The notes: generated by a model from the letters alone, not told the origin. Shown: positions 44,700 through 53,816, counted from the stretch's first letter. The stretch is DNA of 64,000 bases from Rhodobacteraceae bacterium WFHF2C18 (GCA_002166865.1 NHTQ01000002.1:1-64000), one strand, 5' to 3'. Numbers and translations are program-made.

Positions 44700-45608
44700 T
44701 CACAGCCCCGGAAATTCCACGACGATCGCGGCATGATCGCTTGCGTGCGGGCGGTGGCGGCCGACGTCGGGCAGATGCGCGCCGGTGTGCCGGTGGGCCT
44801 CCAGCCCCAGCCCCTCGCGGATCACCTCGGGTACGGCATCGGCGAAGGCGCGCGCCAGCGCGGGACTGGCCAGGAGCTTGTCCGGCCGGCCGTAGAGCCC
44901 CGACCAGGCATCGAAGTACGACCACCGCTCGCCCCGCGGCCGCCGGTCCATGAGGCTGACCGAGAAGGGCGGGCGCAGGGGGGCCGTGGCCGGCTCGCGG
45001 CCGGGTTGGACGGGATCGTTGAGATCGCCGGCGATCAGCCACATCGCGGCCCCCGGTTCGTCGAACCGCGCCTCGACCAGTTTGCGCACCGCCTGCGCCT
45101 CAAGGTGGCGCACCGGCCAGGCGGCTGCCGGATCCGGGTAGGGGGCCTTGAAATGGCAGGCGAAAACCGTGAGCCCGGCCAGGTCCACCCGCAGGCAGTC
45201 GCGGCGGAATATGGGCGTCTCGGCGCGTTCGCCCGGCGGGACGTCAAGGCCAAGGTCCGCGGGCTGCAGGTGGGCGTGGCTGACGATCTCGGCGGGGGTG
45301 GCGCGCGCCAGGATCGCCAGTTCCTGCCCGCGGCCGTCGTTGCCGGGCAGGCAGACGCGGCAGGGATAGGGCGCAACCCCCGCCGGCACCAGGAAGTTGT
45401 CGTGAAAATGATCCAGCGTGGCCTGATCGAAGACTTCCTGAAGAACCACGACATCCGCCCCGAGATCGCGGATCACCTGTGCCGTCAGCCGCCGGTCGGC
45501 CCGGTCGGTGGCGGCATCGGGCGCCTCGTCCGTGTCGCCGTCGCGCGCCCCGTTCAGGTGCCCGGCGCGCAGCCGCATGTTCTGAAGGTTGAAGGTGGCG
45601 ATACGCAC
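44700..45608 (-). CDS. Endonuclease/exonuclease/phosphatase-family protein
   Basis: This 302-residue protein has the EEP fold of Mg-dependent phosphodiesterases: RIATFNLQNM (Asn of the active site), VVVLQEVF (metal-binding Glu), IAGDLNDP (Asp, Asn) and ASDHAAIVVEF (Asp-His). Substrates in the family range from DNA to phospholipids and nothing here narrows it. It starts 12 nt after the hemN stop on the same strand, so it is probably expressed with hemN under the same FNR-controlled promoter. Confidence 0.85.
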   Translation of the reverse strand: MRIATFNLQNMRLRAGHLNGARDGDTDEAPDAATDRADRRLTAQVIRDLGADVVVLQEVFDQATLDHFHDNFLVPAGVAPYPCRVCLPGNDGRGQELAILARATPAEIVSHAHLQPADLGLDVPPGERAETPIFRRDCLRVDLAGLTVFACHFKAPYPDPAAAWPVRHLEAQAVRKLVEARFDEPGAAMWLIAGDLNDPVQPGREPATAPLRPPFSVSLMDRRPRGERWSYFDAWSGLYGRPDKLLASPALARAFADAVPEVIREGLGLEAHRHTGAHLPDVGRHRPHASDHAAIVVEFPGL

Positions 45609-45620
45609 GCCGGCCGGCCG

Positions 45621-46976
45621 TCAGATGGCCGAACTGTGGCCGGCGGTGCTGAGCTCGTAGGCATCCAGGTGGCGCGCGACCATCCGGGTCAGCGGGCGGG
45701 CCTCCGGCGGGATGGCCAGGCCCGCGGCCGTGACATCCAGCAGGCCGGGGAAGGCGGCCGCCACGTCCTCGAACAGGCGCGTCAGCGCCGGACCCGCGAT
45801 CCCGAACCGGTCGCGGATCTCGGCGGCGTCGATCCGGAAATCGCACATCAGCGCCTCGATCATCCGCCCGCGCATCAGGTCGTCGCCGGCGAAGACATGG
45901 CCGCGCGCGGTCGAAAACCGGCCCTCGCGGATGGCGGCGGTATGCGCGCCCGTGGCTGGCGCGTTCTGCGCGTACCCCTGCGGGAAGCGCGAGATCGACG
46001 AGGCGCCGAGCCCGATCAGTGCTTCGGCGGTGTCATCGGTGTAGCCCTGGAAATTGCGCCGCAGCTGGCCGGTCTTCTGCGCGATGGTCAGCCCGTCGTC
46101 GGCGGTGGCGAAATGGTCAATCCCGATCTCGGCGTAGTTGTCCCACAGGAACAGCCGCCGGGCGGTCTCGAACAGGTCCAGCCGCTCCTGCGGGGTCGGT
46201 AGCGCGTCGGAGGGAATCATCTGCTGGCGTTTCGCCATCCAAGGCACATGCGCATAGCCGTAAAGCGCGACCCGGTCCGGCTCGAGCGAGAGCAGCTTCT
46301 GCACGCTTTCGGTGATCCGGGCCTGGGTCTGGTAGGGCAGGCCGTAAAGGATATCGGCGTTCAGGCTGGTCACGCCGCGCGCGCGGATTTCCTCGGCCGC
46401 CCAGCGGGTGATGTCATAACCCTGCAGCCGGCCGATGCTCTGCTGGATCTGCTCGTCGAAATCCTGCACGCCGATCGAGGCGCGGTTCATGCCGGCCTCG
46501 GCCAGGGCGTCCAGCCGGGCGCCGTCGATCTCGTTGGGGTCGATCTCGACCGAGAATTCGGTGTTTTCGGCGAAGGGCGCGACATCCCGGATGGCCTGCG
46601 CCAACTCGTGCATCATCGGGGGCTGCAGCAGGGTGGGGGTGCCCCCGCCCCAGTGCAGGCGCGACAGAGTGACGCCCTCGGGCAGGTGCCCCCCCAGCAT
46701 CTCCAGTTCCGCCTTGAGCGTCTCCATGTAGGCCTGCACGGGCTTGTCGCTCTTGGTGCCCTGGGTGCGGCAGGCGCAGAACCAGCAAAGCCGCCGGCAG
46801 AAGGGCACATGGACGTACAGCGAGATCTGTGCGCCCTTCGGAACGGCCTCGATCCAGCGCGTGAAATCGGCCGGGCCCACGTCGCGGCCGAAGTGCGGGG
46901 CAGTCGGGTAGCTGGTGTACCGCGGGACTTTCGCGTCAAAGAGACCCAGCTTGCCCAATTGTTCTTTCGTCACCAT
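45621..46976 (-). CDS. hemN: Oxygen-independent coproporphyrinogen III oxidase
   Basis: HemN is the radical-SAM enzyme that turns coproporphyrinogen III into protoporphyrinogen IX without oxygen, needed for heme under low oxygen. The 451-residue protein has PRYTSYPTAPHF, the 4Fe-4S motif CRRLCWFC (Cys60, 64, 67) and the HWGGGTPTLL glycine stretch. No ribosome site precedes ATG 46976, and a likely -10 element ends only about 8 nt away, so the transcript may be nearly leaderless. The divergent fnrL and shared FNR box at 47012 point to anaerobic control. Confidence 0.95.
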   Translation of the reverse strand: MVTKEQLGKLGLFDAKVPRYTSYPTAPHFGRDVGPADFTRWIEAVPKGAQISLYVHVPFCRRLCWFCACRTQGTKSDKPVQAYMETLKAELEMLGGHLPEGVTLSRLHWGGGTPTLLQPPMMHELAQAIRDVAPFAENTEFSVEIDPNEIDGARLDALAEAGMNRASIGVQDFDEQIQQSIGRLQGYDITRWAAEEIRARGVTSLNADILYGLPYQTQARITESVQKLLSLEPDRVALYGYAHVPWMAKRQQMIPSDALPTPQERLDLFETARRLFLWDNYAEIGIDHFATADDGLTIAQKTGQLRRNFQGYTDDTAEALIGLGASSISRFPQGYAQNAPATGAHTAAIREGRFSTARGHVFAGDDLMRGRMIEALMCDFRIDAAEIRDRFGIAGPALTRLFEDVAAAFPGLLDVTAAGLAIPPEARPLTRMVARHLDAYELSTAGHSSAI

Positions 46977-47011
46977 GTCAGCCGCGTTAGATTATCGGCG
47001 GACCGGAAGCC

Positions 47012-47025
47012 TTGACCCAGATCAA
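47012..47025. promoter_or_regulatory. FNR box between hemN and fnrL
   Basis: TTGACCCAGATCAA matches TTGAT-N4-ATCAA with one change. It lies 36 nt from the hemN start and 23 nt from the fnrL ATG. For hemN, CTAACG at 46990-46985 is placed 21 nt beyond the box, as in the usp promoter. For fnrL it probably acts as a repressor site (autoregulation), being so near the start. Confidence 0.85.
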
Positions 47026-47047
47026 AACGCTCGAAAAAGTATCACCC

Positions 47048-47794
47048 ATGCTGGAAAACGAAACCGCCGCCATCCCCAAGGACTGCGCGGAATGCCCAAT
47101 CAGGCATCGTGCCGTCTGCGCCCGGTGCGAGGCCGACGAGCTGGAGCAGCTTGACGACATCAAGTATTACCGCAGCTTCGAGGCCGGACAGACGGTGATC
47201 TGGGCCGGGGACAAGATGGATTTCGTCGGCTCTGTCGTCTCGGGGATCGCGACGCTCACCCAGACGATGGAAGACGGCCGAACACAGATGGTGGGGCTGC
47301 TCTTGCCCAGCGATTTCGTCGGGCGCCCGGGGCGCGAGACGGCGGCCTACGATGTGGTGGCAACCTCTGACCTGGTCATGTGCTGCTTTCGCAAGAAACC
47401 CTTCGAGGAACTGATGGCTGTGACCCCGCACATCGGCCAGCGCCTGCTGGAGATGACGCTGGACGAACTGGACGCCGCGCGCGAGTGGATGCTGGTGCTG
47501 GGCCGCAAGACCGCGCGCGAGAAGATCGCGTCGCTCCTTTCGATCATTGCCCGCCGCGACGCAACGCTCAAGCTGGCCGGAGCCGGCGGCCCGATGGTCT
47601 TCGACCTGCCGCTGACGCGCGAGGCGATGGCCGATTACCTGGGCCTCACGCTCGAGACGGTGAGCCGCCAGATCTCGGCGCTCAAGCGCGACGGGGTCAT
47701 CGCGCTCGAAGGCAAGCGCCATGTCACCATCCCCGATTTCGACCGCCTCCTGGACGAGGCGGGCGACGACAGCGATGGCGGCATGCTGGCCTGA
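47048..47794 (+). CDS. fnrL: Oxygen-sensing regulator FnrL (Crp/Fnr family)
   Basis: FnrL binds a 4Fe-4S cluster and, when oxygen is low, dimerises and activates genes with FNR boxes. The 248-residue protein has N-terminal cysteines Cys13, Cys16, Cys24 and Cys27 (CAECPIRHRAVCARC) and later Cys112/113 (LVMCCF) as a possible fourth ligand. The helix-turn-helix reads TREAMADYLGLTLETVSRQIS. ATG 47048 is used. Four FNR boxes lie within 7 kb (near hemN/fnrL, usp/ccoN, and ccoG), which fits its place as local regulator of heme and cbb3 oxidase genes. Confidence 0.95.
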   Translation: MLENETAAIPKDCAECPIRHRAVCARCEADELEQLDDIKYYRSFEAGQTVIWAGDKMDFVGSVVSGIATLTQTMEDGRTQMVGLLLPSDFVGRPGRETAAYDVVATSDLVMCCFRKKPFEELMAVTPHIGQRLLEMTLDELDAAREWMLVLGRKTAREKIASLLSIIARRDATLKLAGAGGPMVFDLPLTREAMADYLGLTLETVSRQISALKRDGVIALEGKRHVTIPDFDRLLDEAGDDSDGGMLA

Positions 47795-47804
47795 TGGCAT
47801 GTTC

Positions 47805-47825
47805 GCCCGGCCGCGAGGGCCGGGC
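47805..47825. terminator. Hairpin between convergent fnrL and usp
   Basis: GCCCGGCC / GGCCGGGC pair with a 5-nt loop between the ends of fnrL and the universal stress gene. There is no T-run, so it is a candidate bidirectional barrier only. Confidence 0.5.
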
Positions 47826-47839
47826 GTCACCGTCTGGCG

Positions 47840-48679
47840 TCAGTGCGCCATGAAGACCGGCAGCTTGGCCTGTTCCAGCATGTTGCGGGTGGCGCCGCCG
47901 AAGATCGCCTCGCGGAAGCGCGAGTGCCCGTAGCCCCCCATCACCAGCATATCGGCATCCATGTCGTCCGCATGGCGGTTGAGCACGTCCGAAACCCGCG
48001 GCAGCGTCTTCGACAGCACGTCGATCTCGACCTTCACGCCGTGGCGCGACAGATACTGCGACAATTGCCCGCCCGGGTCCGACCGGTTCGGCCCGTGCTG
48101 GGGCGGATCGATGACCACCACGTGCACCACCTCGGCCTGCTTCAGCAGGGGCATGGCGGCGCGCACCGCGTTCAGTGCCTCGATGCTCTCGTTCCAACCG
48201 ATCATCACCCGCTTCGGTTCGGGGTCGGGGTCGCGCCCCTCGGGCAGCACCAGCGTCGGGGTATGGCCTTCGAAGAGCGCCGATTCCGTCACCGGCTCCA
48301 GCTCGGCCCCGCGCCCCTCGCCGTAAGGTTGGGGCAGGATGACGAGATCGGAGAAACGCACCCGCGCGGCCACGTGCCGGCCCAGGTCGGCCAGCTGGGC
48401 CACGCCGGTTTCTGTCGCCCAGCGAATGTCGCTGGCCTCCAGGGCCTTGCGCACCCGTTTCTGGATGTTTTCCGACTCGGCATTGGCGCGGGTGATGGTC
48501 TCCTGCAGGACGACCGCGCTGGCACCGGCGTAGTAGTAGCCGGTCTGGCTGCGGTCCACGCCCATGCACAACACGTCCAGATGTGCATCGTAGCTTCGCG
48601 CCATGGCCATGGCATGTGCCATGACGCCATCGACCAGATCCTCGTCCGTGACGATGGAGAACAGGCAGTTGTATGTCAT
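47840..48679 (-). CDS. Universal stress protein, two-domain UspA type
   Basis: The 279-residue protein has two Usp folds. The second carries the conserved nucleotide loop as MGGYGHSRFREAIFGGATRNML, and the middle has VMIGWNESIEALNAVRAA. ATG 48679 (MTYNCLFSIVTDEDL) follows AAGGAATT; sequence upstream in frame lacks homology. It is divergent from ccoNOQP and has its own proximal FNR box at 48743, with CTAACG 22 nt past it. Expression under low oxygen is therefore likely. Confidence 0.9.
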   Translation of the reverse strand: MTYNCLFSIVTDEDLVDGVMAHAMAMARSYDAHLDVLCMGVDRSQTGYYYAGASAVVLQETITRANAESENIQKRVRKALEASDIRWATETGVAQLADLGRHVAARVRFSDLVILPQPYGEGRGAELEPVTESALFEGHTPTLVLPEGRDPDPEPKRVMIGWNESIEALNAVRAAMPLLKQAEVVHVVVIDPPQHGPNRSDPGGQLSQYLSRHGVKVEIDVLSKTLPRVSDVLNRHADDMDADMLVMGGYGHSRFREAIFGGATRNMLEQAKLPVFMAH

Positions 48680-48742
48680 TTCGAATTCCTTGTTTCGCGG
48701 TTCGTCCTGAATCACGTTAGGCATGAGGCAGCTTGCCGCGCC

Positions 48743-48756
48743 TTGATACGCATCAA
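48743..48756 (-). promoter_or_regulatory. FNR box of the usp promoter
   Basis: TTGATACGCATCAA is a perfect TTGAT-N4-ATCAA palindrome. Its centre is about 32 bp from a CTAACG element (48720-48715), fitting an activator site near -41.5 for a transcript starting at about 48708, 29 nt before the usp start. Confidence 0.87.
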
Positions 48757-48774
48757 CCGCCGCGCCCGATGGCT

Positions 48775-48788
48775 TTGATGCAGATCAA
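48775..48788 (+). promoter_or_regulatory. FNR box of the ccoNOQP promoter
   Basis: TTGATGCAGATCAA is a perfect FNR palindrome. CATTAACG (48811-48818) follows at about 22 nt, giving an expected start near 48823 and a leader of about 60 nt to ccoN. It is 32 bp from the usp box, so two dimers would sit on nearly the same helix face (three turns). Confidence 0.88.
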
Positions 48789-48882
48789 GGCGATGGTTGC
48801 CTGATCCCCTCATTAACGCCACAGTCTAAACGCGCCTGCGCGGGGCTGTCGAATCGCGCGGACAAAGACGAAGGGACGCAAA

Positions 48883-50484
48883 ATGGCAAACTACCTCAAG
48901 CTGATCGTGCTCGGCGTGATCACGCTGTTGGCATTGATCGCGGCCAATTACGCCCGCGATCTGGCCTATCTGGTGAACGCGCTGACCGTGGCCGCGGCGG
49001 CAGGCATCGCATTCCTCTGGGTGCTGCGGCATACCGACGAACCGGTGATGCCGGCCCCCGAGACGCAATACATGGATGGTGTCGTGCGCGCGGGGGTGAT
49101 CGCCACCGCCCTTTGGGGCGTCGTGGGCTTTCTGGCCGGCACATTCATCGCCTTCCAGCTGGCCTTCCCCGAACTGAACTTCGAATGGGCCCAGGGGTAC
49201 ATGAACTTCGGCCGGCTGCGCCCGCTGCACACAAGCGCGGTGATCTTCGCCTTCGGAGGCAACGCCCTGATCGCCACGTCATTTTACGTGGTCCAGCGCA
49301 CCTCCGCCGCGCGGCTTTGGGGGGGGAACCTCGGGTGGTTCGTGTTCTGGGGCTATCAGCTCGTGATCGTCCTGGCCGCGACGGGTTACCTGCTGGGTGC
49401 GACCCAATCGCGCGAATACGCCGAACCGGAATGGTACGTTGACTGGTGGCTGACCATCGTCTGGGTGGCTTACCTCGCCGTCTTCCTCGGCACGATCGTC
49501 AAGCGCAAGGAACGCCACATCTACGTGGCCAACTGGTTCTACCTGTCGTTCATCATCACCGTGGCGATGCTGCACATCGTCAACAATCTCAGCATCCCGG
49601 TCTCGATCTTCGGCTCCAAATCCGTCGCGCTTTTCGCGGGTGTGCAGGACGCCATGACGCAGTGGTGGTACGGCCACAACGCCGTCGGCTTCTTCCTGAC
49701 GGCCGGGTTCCTGGGGATGATGTACTACTTCGTCCCCAAGCAGGCCGAGCGCCCGGTCTATTCCTACAAGCTGTCGATCATCCACTTCTGGGCGCTGATC
49801 TTCATCTACATCTGGGCCGGTCCGCACCACCTGCACTACACCGCGCTGCCCGACTGGGCCTCGACGCTGGGCATGGTGTTCTCGGTCGTGCTCTGGATGC
49901 CGTCCTGGGGTGGCATGATCAACGGGCTGATGACGCTGTCGGGCGCTTGGGACAAGCTGCGCACCGACCCGGTGATCCGGATGATGGTGATCTCGGTGGG
50001 CTTCTACGGCATGTCGACCTTCGAGGGGCCGATGATGTCGATCCGGGCCGTGAACTCGCTGTCGCACTACACCGACTGGACGATCGGCCACGTGCACTCC
50101 GGCGCCCTGGGCTGGAACGGCATGATCACCTTCGGCGCGCTGTACTTCCTGGTGCCGCGCCTGTGGAACCGCGAGCGACTGTACAGCATCCGCATGGTCA
50201 GCTGGCACTTCTGGCTCGCCACCATCGGCATCGTGCTCTACGCCGCCGCAATGTGGGTGACTGGTATCATGGAGGGCCTGATGTGGCGCGAGGTTGACGC
50301 CAACGGCTTCCTGGTGAACTCCTTCGCCGACACCGTGGCCGCCAAGTTCCCGATGTACGTGGTGCGTGGTCTGGGCGGCGTGCTCTACCTCGCCGGTGCG
50401 ATCATCATGTGCTACAACCTATACATGACCGTGCGGCGCAACCCGGCTGTCGAAAGCAGCCACTCCGCGGTCCCGGCCGAATAA
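48883..50484 (+). CDS. ccoN: cbb3-type cytochrome c oxidase subunit I
   Basis: CcoN is the catalytic subunit of the high-affinity cbb3 terminal oxidase, with about twelve helices, heme b, heme b3 and CuB. The 533-residue protein shows the active-site YGHNAVGFF and the paired copper histidines [22 protein letters not shown] further on carries heme ligands. GAAGGGA lies before ATG 48883. It opens ccoNOQP, behind a perfect FNR box, and ccoO follows after 13 nt. Confidence 0.97.
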   Translation: MANYLKLIVLGVITLLALIAANYARDLAYLVNALTVAAAAGIAFLWVLRHTDEPVMPAPETQYMDGVVRAGVIATALWGVVGFLAGTFIAFQLAFPELNFEWAQGYMNFGRLRPLHTSAVIFAFGGNALIATSFYVVQRTSAARLWGGNLGWFVFWGYQLVIVLAATGYLLGATQSREYAEPEWYVDWWLTIVWVAYLAVFLGTIVKRKERHIYVANWFYLSFIITVAMLHIVNNLSIPVSIFGSKSVALFAGVQDAMTQWWYGHNAVGFFLTAGFLGMMYYFVPKQAERPVYSYKLSIIHFWALIFIYIWAGPHHLHYTALPDWASTLGMVFSVVLWMPSWGGMINGLMTLSGAWDKLRTDPVIRMMVISVGFYGMSTFEGPMMSIRAVNSLSHYTDWTIGHVHSGALGWNGMITFGALYFLVPRLWNRERLYSIRMVSWHFWLATIGIVLYAAAMWVTGIMEGLMWREVDANGFLVNSFADTVAAKFPMYVVRGLGGVLYLAGAIIMCYNLYMTVRRNPAVESSHSAVPAE

Positions 50485-50497
50485 GGAGGCCATCATC

Positions 50498-51292
50498 ATG
50501 AGTTCCGACAAGAAACCCCCGATGCCTGAATCGGCAAGCGGCGCGGGCGAACGTCCGAAGAAGCGCAGCCTTCTCGACCGGCACGTGATCCTCGAGAAGA
50601 ACATCACGCTTCTGTCGATCTTCGCCTTCCTGGTTGTGACCGTGGGCGGTATCGTCCAGATCGCGCCGCTGTTCTGGCTGGAGAACACCATCGAGGATGT
50701 GGAGGGCATGCGCCCCTACACCCCGCTGGAGCTGACCGGGCGCGACATCTACATCCGCGAGGGCTGCTACGTCTGCCACAGCCAGATGGTACGGCCCATG
50801 CGCGACGAGGTGGAGCGTTACGGCCATTACAGCCTCGCCGCGGAAAGCCAGTACGACCACCCGTTCCAGTGGGGCTCCAAGCGGACCGGGCCGGACCTGG
50901 CCCGGGTCGGCGGCCGCTACTCGGATGAGTGGCACGTCGACCATCTGCGCGACCCGCAGGCGGTGGTGCCGGAATCGGTGATGCCCAAGTACGGCTACCT
51001 GGAGGACCGGATGATCGAGCCCGAGTACATCGAGGACCGGCTCTGGGCCGACCGCATGGTGGGTGTGCCCTACACCGACGAGATGATCGAGAACGCCGCG
51101 GCCGACTTCGAGGCGCAGATCGATCCCTTCGGTGACGTGGACGGTTTGTTCGAGCGGTATGGCGAAAACGTCAACGTGCGCAACTTCGACGGCCAGGCCG
51201 GCATTTCCGAGGCTGACGCGCTGATTGCCTATCTGCAGATGTTGGGCACGCTGGTCGACTTCTCGACCTTCACGCCCGTGGCAAGCCGGTAA
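50498..51292 (+). CDS. ccoO: cbb3-type cytochrome c oxidase subunit II (mono-heme)
   Basis: CcoO is the membrane-anchored mono-heme cytochrome c of the oxidase that passes electrons to CcoN. The 264-residue chain has one N-terminal helix ([19 protein letters not shown]) and a heme site [11 protein letters not shown] (Cys90-His94); the likely axial Met is in MPKYGYL. TAAGGAGG stands before ATG 50498. Placement between ccoN and ccoQ is normal. Confidence 0.97.
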   Translation: MSSDKKPPMPESASGAGERPKKRSLLDRHVILEKNITLLSIFAFLVVTVGGIVQIAPLFWLENTIEDVEGMRPYTPLELTGRDIYIREGCYVCHSQMVRPMRDEVERYGHYSLAAESQYDHPFQWGSKRTGPDLARVGGRYSDEWHVDHLRDPQAVVPESVMPKYGYLEDRMIEPEYIEDRLWADRMVGVPYTDEMIENAAADFEAQIDPFGDVDGLFERYGENVNVRNFDGQAGISEADALIAYLQMLGTLVDFSTFTPVASR

Positions 51293-51303
51293 ACGGGGAC
51301 GAG

Positions 51304-51516
51304 ATGGAAACCTATTCCGCTCTTCGTCAATTCGCCGATAGCTGGGCCCTTCTGGCGCTGTTCATCTTCTTCATAGGGGTGGTGGTCTGGGTGTTCCGGC
51401 CCGGCGCCAGCAAGACCTACAAGGATCCGGCGAACATTCCGTTCCGGCACGAGGACAAGCCCGCGCCCGAAAAGGGCGACAAGACGGACGAGGAGCCCTC
51501 CGACAAGGATGGGTAA
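51304..51516 (+). CDS. ccoQ: cbb3 oxidase subunit CcoQ
   Basis: CcoQ is a small single-helix protein that stabilises the oxidase core. The 70 residues have one membrane helix (SWALLALFIFFIGVVVWVF) and a polar acidic/lysine tail. It lies between ccoO (11 nt) and ccoP (24 nt), the standard place. Small size and location make the call; sequence conservation in the family is low. Confidence 0.92.
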   Translation: METYSALRQFADSWALLALFIFFIGVVVWVFRPGASKTYKDPANIPFRHEDKPAPEKGDKTDEEPSDKDG

Positions 51517-51540
51517 GACGCCAAGGAGGCGTGTGAGACA

Positions 51541-52404
51541 ATGGCAAAGCAACCCAAAGACAAGAATCAGGAACCCGAAACCACCGGGCACGAGTGGGAC
51601 GGAATCCAAGAATACAACAACCCTCTGCCCCGGTGGTGGGTCTGGATCTTCTACGCGACGATCATCTGGGGGATCTGGTACACGATCGCCTATCCGGCCT
51701 GGCCGATGATCCAGGACGCCACCTCGGGCTACAAGGGCTGGTCGACCCGCGCCAACGTGGAGCAGGCCATCCAGGAACACGAGGCGGCCAACGCCGAGAT
51801 CAACGAGAAGCTGACCTCGGTCGAACTGGCCTCGATCTCGGAAGACCCCGAGTTGATGGCCTATTCCCGCTCCGCCGGCGAAGCGGTGTTCGAGACCTGG
51901 TGCGCGCAGTGCCACGGCTCGGGCGCGGCGGGCGCCAAGGGCTACCCCAACCTGCTGGACAACGCCTGGCTCTGGGGTGGCTCGATGGAGGCGATCCACA
52001 CCACGGTCAAGCACGGTATCCGCAACGAGGAAGACCCCGATGCGCGCTATTCGCAGATGCCCGCTTTCGGTGACATCCTCGACGAGCAGCAGATCGACCA
52101 GGTCGTGAACTACGTGATGTCGATGTCGGGCGAGCCGCGCGACGCCGAGGCCGCCGCGGCCGGCGAGGAGGTCTTTGTCAACAACTGCGCGGCCTGTCAC
52201 ATGGAGGACGGTACCGGCGACCAGTTCCAGGGCGCGCCGAACCTGACCGACGCCATCTGGCTTTACGGCGGGGATTACGAAACGCTCACGGAAACCGTCA
52301 CCAACTCGCGCTTCGGCGTGATGCCGCCCTGGGACGAGCGCCTGTCCGACGCCGAGATCCGGGCTGTGTCGGCCTACGTGCACCAGTTGGGTGGCGGCCA
52401 GTAA
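51541..52404 (+). CDS. ccoP: cbb3-type cytochrome c oxidase subunit III (di-heme)
   Basis: CcoP is the di-heme cytochrome c of the oxidase, receiving electrons from soluble or membrane cytochromes. The 287-residue protein has the Trp-rich helix start [19 protein letters not shown], heme sites CAQCH (121-125) and CAACH (216-220) and axial Met in QMPAFG and GVMPPW. AAGGAGG precedes the ATG. It is the last gene of ccoNOQP and is followed by a hairpin without a T-run. Confidence 0.97.
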   Translation: MAKQPKDKNQEPETTGHEWDGIQEYNNPLPRWWVWIFYATIIWGIWYTIAYPAWPMIQDATSGYKGWSTRANVEQAIQEHEAANAEINEKLTSVELASISEDPELMAYSRSAGEAVFETWCAQCHGSGAAGAKGYPNLLDNAWLWGGSMEAIHTTVKHGIRNEEDPDARYSQMPAFGDILDEQQIDQVVNYVMSMSGEPRDAEAAAAGEEVFVNNCAACHMEDGTGDQFQGAPNLTDAIWLYGGDYETLTETVTNSRFGVMPPWDERLSDAEIRAVSAYVHQLGGGQ

Positions 52405-52420
52405 ACCCCCGACAAGAAAT

Positions 52421-52446
52421 ACCCGCGGGCGGTATCGCCCGCGGGT
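52421..52446 (+). terminator. Hairpin after ccoP
   Basis: A perfect 10-bp stem ACCCGCGGGC / GCCCGCGGGT with a 6-nt loop lies 16 nt past the ccoP stop. The T-run is missing, so it may end or protect the ccoNOQP message. Confidence 0.65.
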
Positions 52447-52529
52447 CCGGCACCGGCCCTTCCGTCCTGTTCGCGCGTTTCCTGGAAAGGCCGGTGCCAT
52501 CTTCCCCGCATGTGCGGAAACCCGTGCCG

Positions 52530-52685
52530 TCAGTCGCGCCGCCGCGCTGTCGTATGCGCCTCCAGTTCGGCGTGCCGGCGCTCGTCGAAGCGGCGGCCAG
52601 ACTGCCACTGGGCCTGTGCGTGCCAACGGGCGGTCCGGTCCGTCCGGGCGGCTGTCATGAAAGATTTTGCGAAGATATTGAACAT
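52530..52685 (-). CDS. 51-residue basic protein, divergent from LysR gene
   Basis: I do not recognise this protein. It begins MFNIFAKSFMTAARTDRTAR and ends in a Gln/Arg-rich, strongly basic tail (TTARRRD). The ATG at 52685 has an excellent GGAAAGGAAACGCC lead, better than many neighbours, which is the main reason to accept it. It is divergent from a LysR regulator 98 bp away, a layout in which the regulator often controls the divergent gene. It could be translated under that control; homologue search is the test. Confidence 0.6.
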   Translation of the reverse strand: MFNIFAKSFMTAARTDRTARWHAQAQWQSGRRFDERRHAELEAHTTARRRD

Positions 52686-52767
52686 GGCGTTTCCTTTCCC
52701 GAAGGTGTTTCCGCCATTGAATGTGCCGGTGAAAGGGCTGATATTCCACTCAGGAAAAATGCCCGAT

Positions 52768-52784
52768 TGTAAGCTGTGATTACA
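52768..52784. promoter_or_regulatory. Candidate LysR operator TGTAA-N7-TTACA
   Basis: TGTAAGCTGTGATTACA is a 5-bp dyad separated by 7 bp in the intergenic region of the LysR gene and the 51-residue divergent gene; it touches the LysR start codon. It could serve autoregulation. There is no clear ribosome site for the LysR ATG in the same DNA. Confidence 0.4.
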
Positions 52785-53719
52785 TGACGAACTGGCAGTC
52801 CCTGCCCTCGCTGACCGCTCTGCGCGCGTTCGCGGCACTGGCCGAAACGGGATCGGCCAGTGCCGCGGGGGCGCAACTCAACGTCAGCCACGCCGCCGTC
52901 AGCCAGCAGGTCCGCGCGCTGGAGGACCGTATCGGCGTTGCGCTTGTCGATCGCTCGGGCCGCCGGCTGGCGCTGACCGCCGAAGGCAGCGAACTGGCCG
53001 AGGCCCTGAAAGTGGGTTTCGGAACCATCGCGCGCACTGTCGATGCGCTGACGGGCGCGGATGCCGATCGCCCCGTGCAGGTTTCCTGCACCCCCACCTT
53101 TGCCGCGCAATGGCTGATGCCGCGGCTCAGCGCCTTTCGCGCGGCGCATCCCTCGATCGACCTGATGCTCTCGCCCACGCCCGATCTGGTCACCCTCGAA
53201 CCCGGCGGCATCGACATCGCGGTGCGGTTCGGGCGCGGCAACTGGCCGGGCCTCGACGCCACGCTTTTGTTCGAGGCCACGCTGGTTGCGGTCACCGCCC
53301 CGGGGCTGGTGGCCGGGCGGCACATCCGCGACCCGGCCGACCTGACCGATCTGCCCTGGGTGCAGGAATACGGCACCACCGAGGCGAGCGACTGGCTGCG
53401 CCGCCGCGGCGTTACCAAGGACCGCGCCGGCGGGTTGACGCAGATGCCGGGCAACCTGCTCCTGCAGGCCCTGCGCGAGGGCTACGGCGTGGCGGTGACG
53501 GTCAAGGAATGGATCCGCGAGGACCTGGCGGCGGGGCATCTGGTAAAGCTTTTCGAGGACGCCGACGATACGGGCTACTACATCGTCACCCGGCCCGGCG
53601 CCCTGCGCCCCAAGACGCGGGCCTTCGCCACCTGGCTGCGTCAACAAGTCCGCGCGGACAGGGGCAAAACGTCCGCCCTGACCGAAGAAGCGCCTGGACG
53701 GGCTGCGGAAAAAAGATGA
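52784..53719 (+). CDS. LysR-family transcriptional regulator (GcvA-like)
   Basis: This 311-residue LysR protein starts with the winged helix (PSLTALRAFAALAETGSASAAG, VSHAAVSQQVRALEDRIG), then an effector domain with the GcvA-type pattern (TPTFAAQWLMPRLSAFRAAHPSIDL). It lies between ccoP and ccoG, which is unusual as the two oxidase operons normally adjoin. The effector is unknown and a link to the oxidase genes is not shown. It may regulate the divergent 51-residue gene. Confidence 0.9.
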   Translation: MTNWQSLPSLTALRAFAALAETGSASAAGAQLNVSHAAVSQQVRALEDRIGVALVDRSGRRLALTAEGSELAEALKVGFGTIARTVDALTGADADRPVQVSCTPTFAAQWLMPRLSAFRAAHPSIDLMLSPTPDLVTLEPGGIDIAVRFGRGNWPGLDATLLFEATLVAVTAPGLVAGRHIRDPADLTDLPWVQEYGTTEASDWLRRRGVTKDRAGGLTQMPGNLLLQALREGYGVAVTVKEWIREDLAAGHLVKLFEDADDTGYYIVTRPGALRPKTRAFATWLRQQVRADRGKTSALTEEAPGRAAEKR

Positions 53720-53735
53720 ATATGAGATAATCATT

Positions 53736-53749
53736 TTGACACAGGTCAA
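53736..53749 (+). promoter_or_regulatory. FNR box of the ccoGHIS promoter
   Basis: TTGACACAGGTCAA fits TTGAC-N4-GTCAA, a symmetric variant of the FNR palindrome. It stands 68 bp before the ccoG start, so a transcript beginning near 53784 would leave a leader of about 33 nt. It supplies ccoGHIS with its own control apart from ccoNOQP. Confidence 0.8.
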
Positions 53750-53816
53750 AGCCCAGTCCGCAGGCCCGTGAGACAAGTCCAATCAACGCGAATCCCCATA
53801 GGACCGAGTACGCGCC

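Noticed and set aside
42641-44734. A long minus-strand frame across yejE and yejF
   Set aside because: It is antisense to conserved ABC domains and has no recognisable motif.
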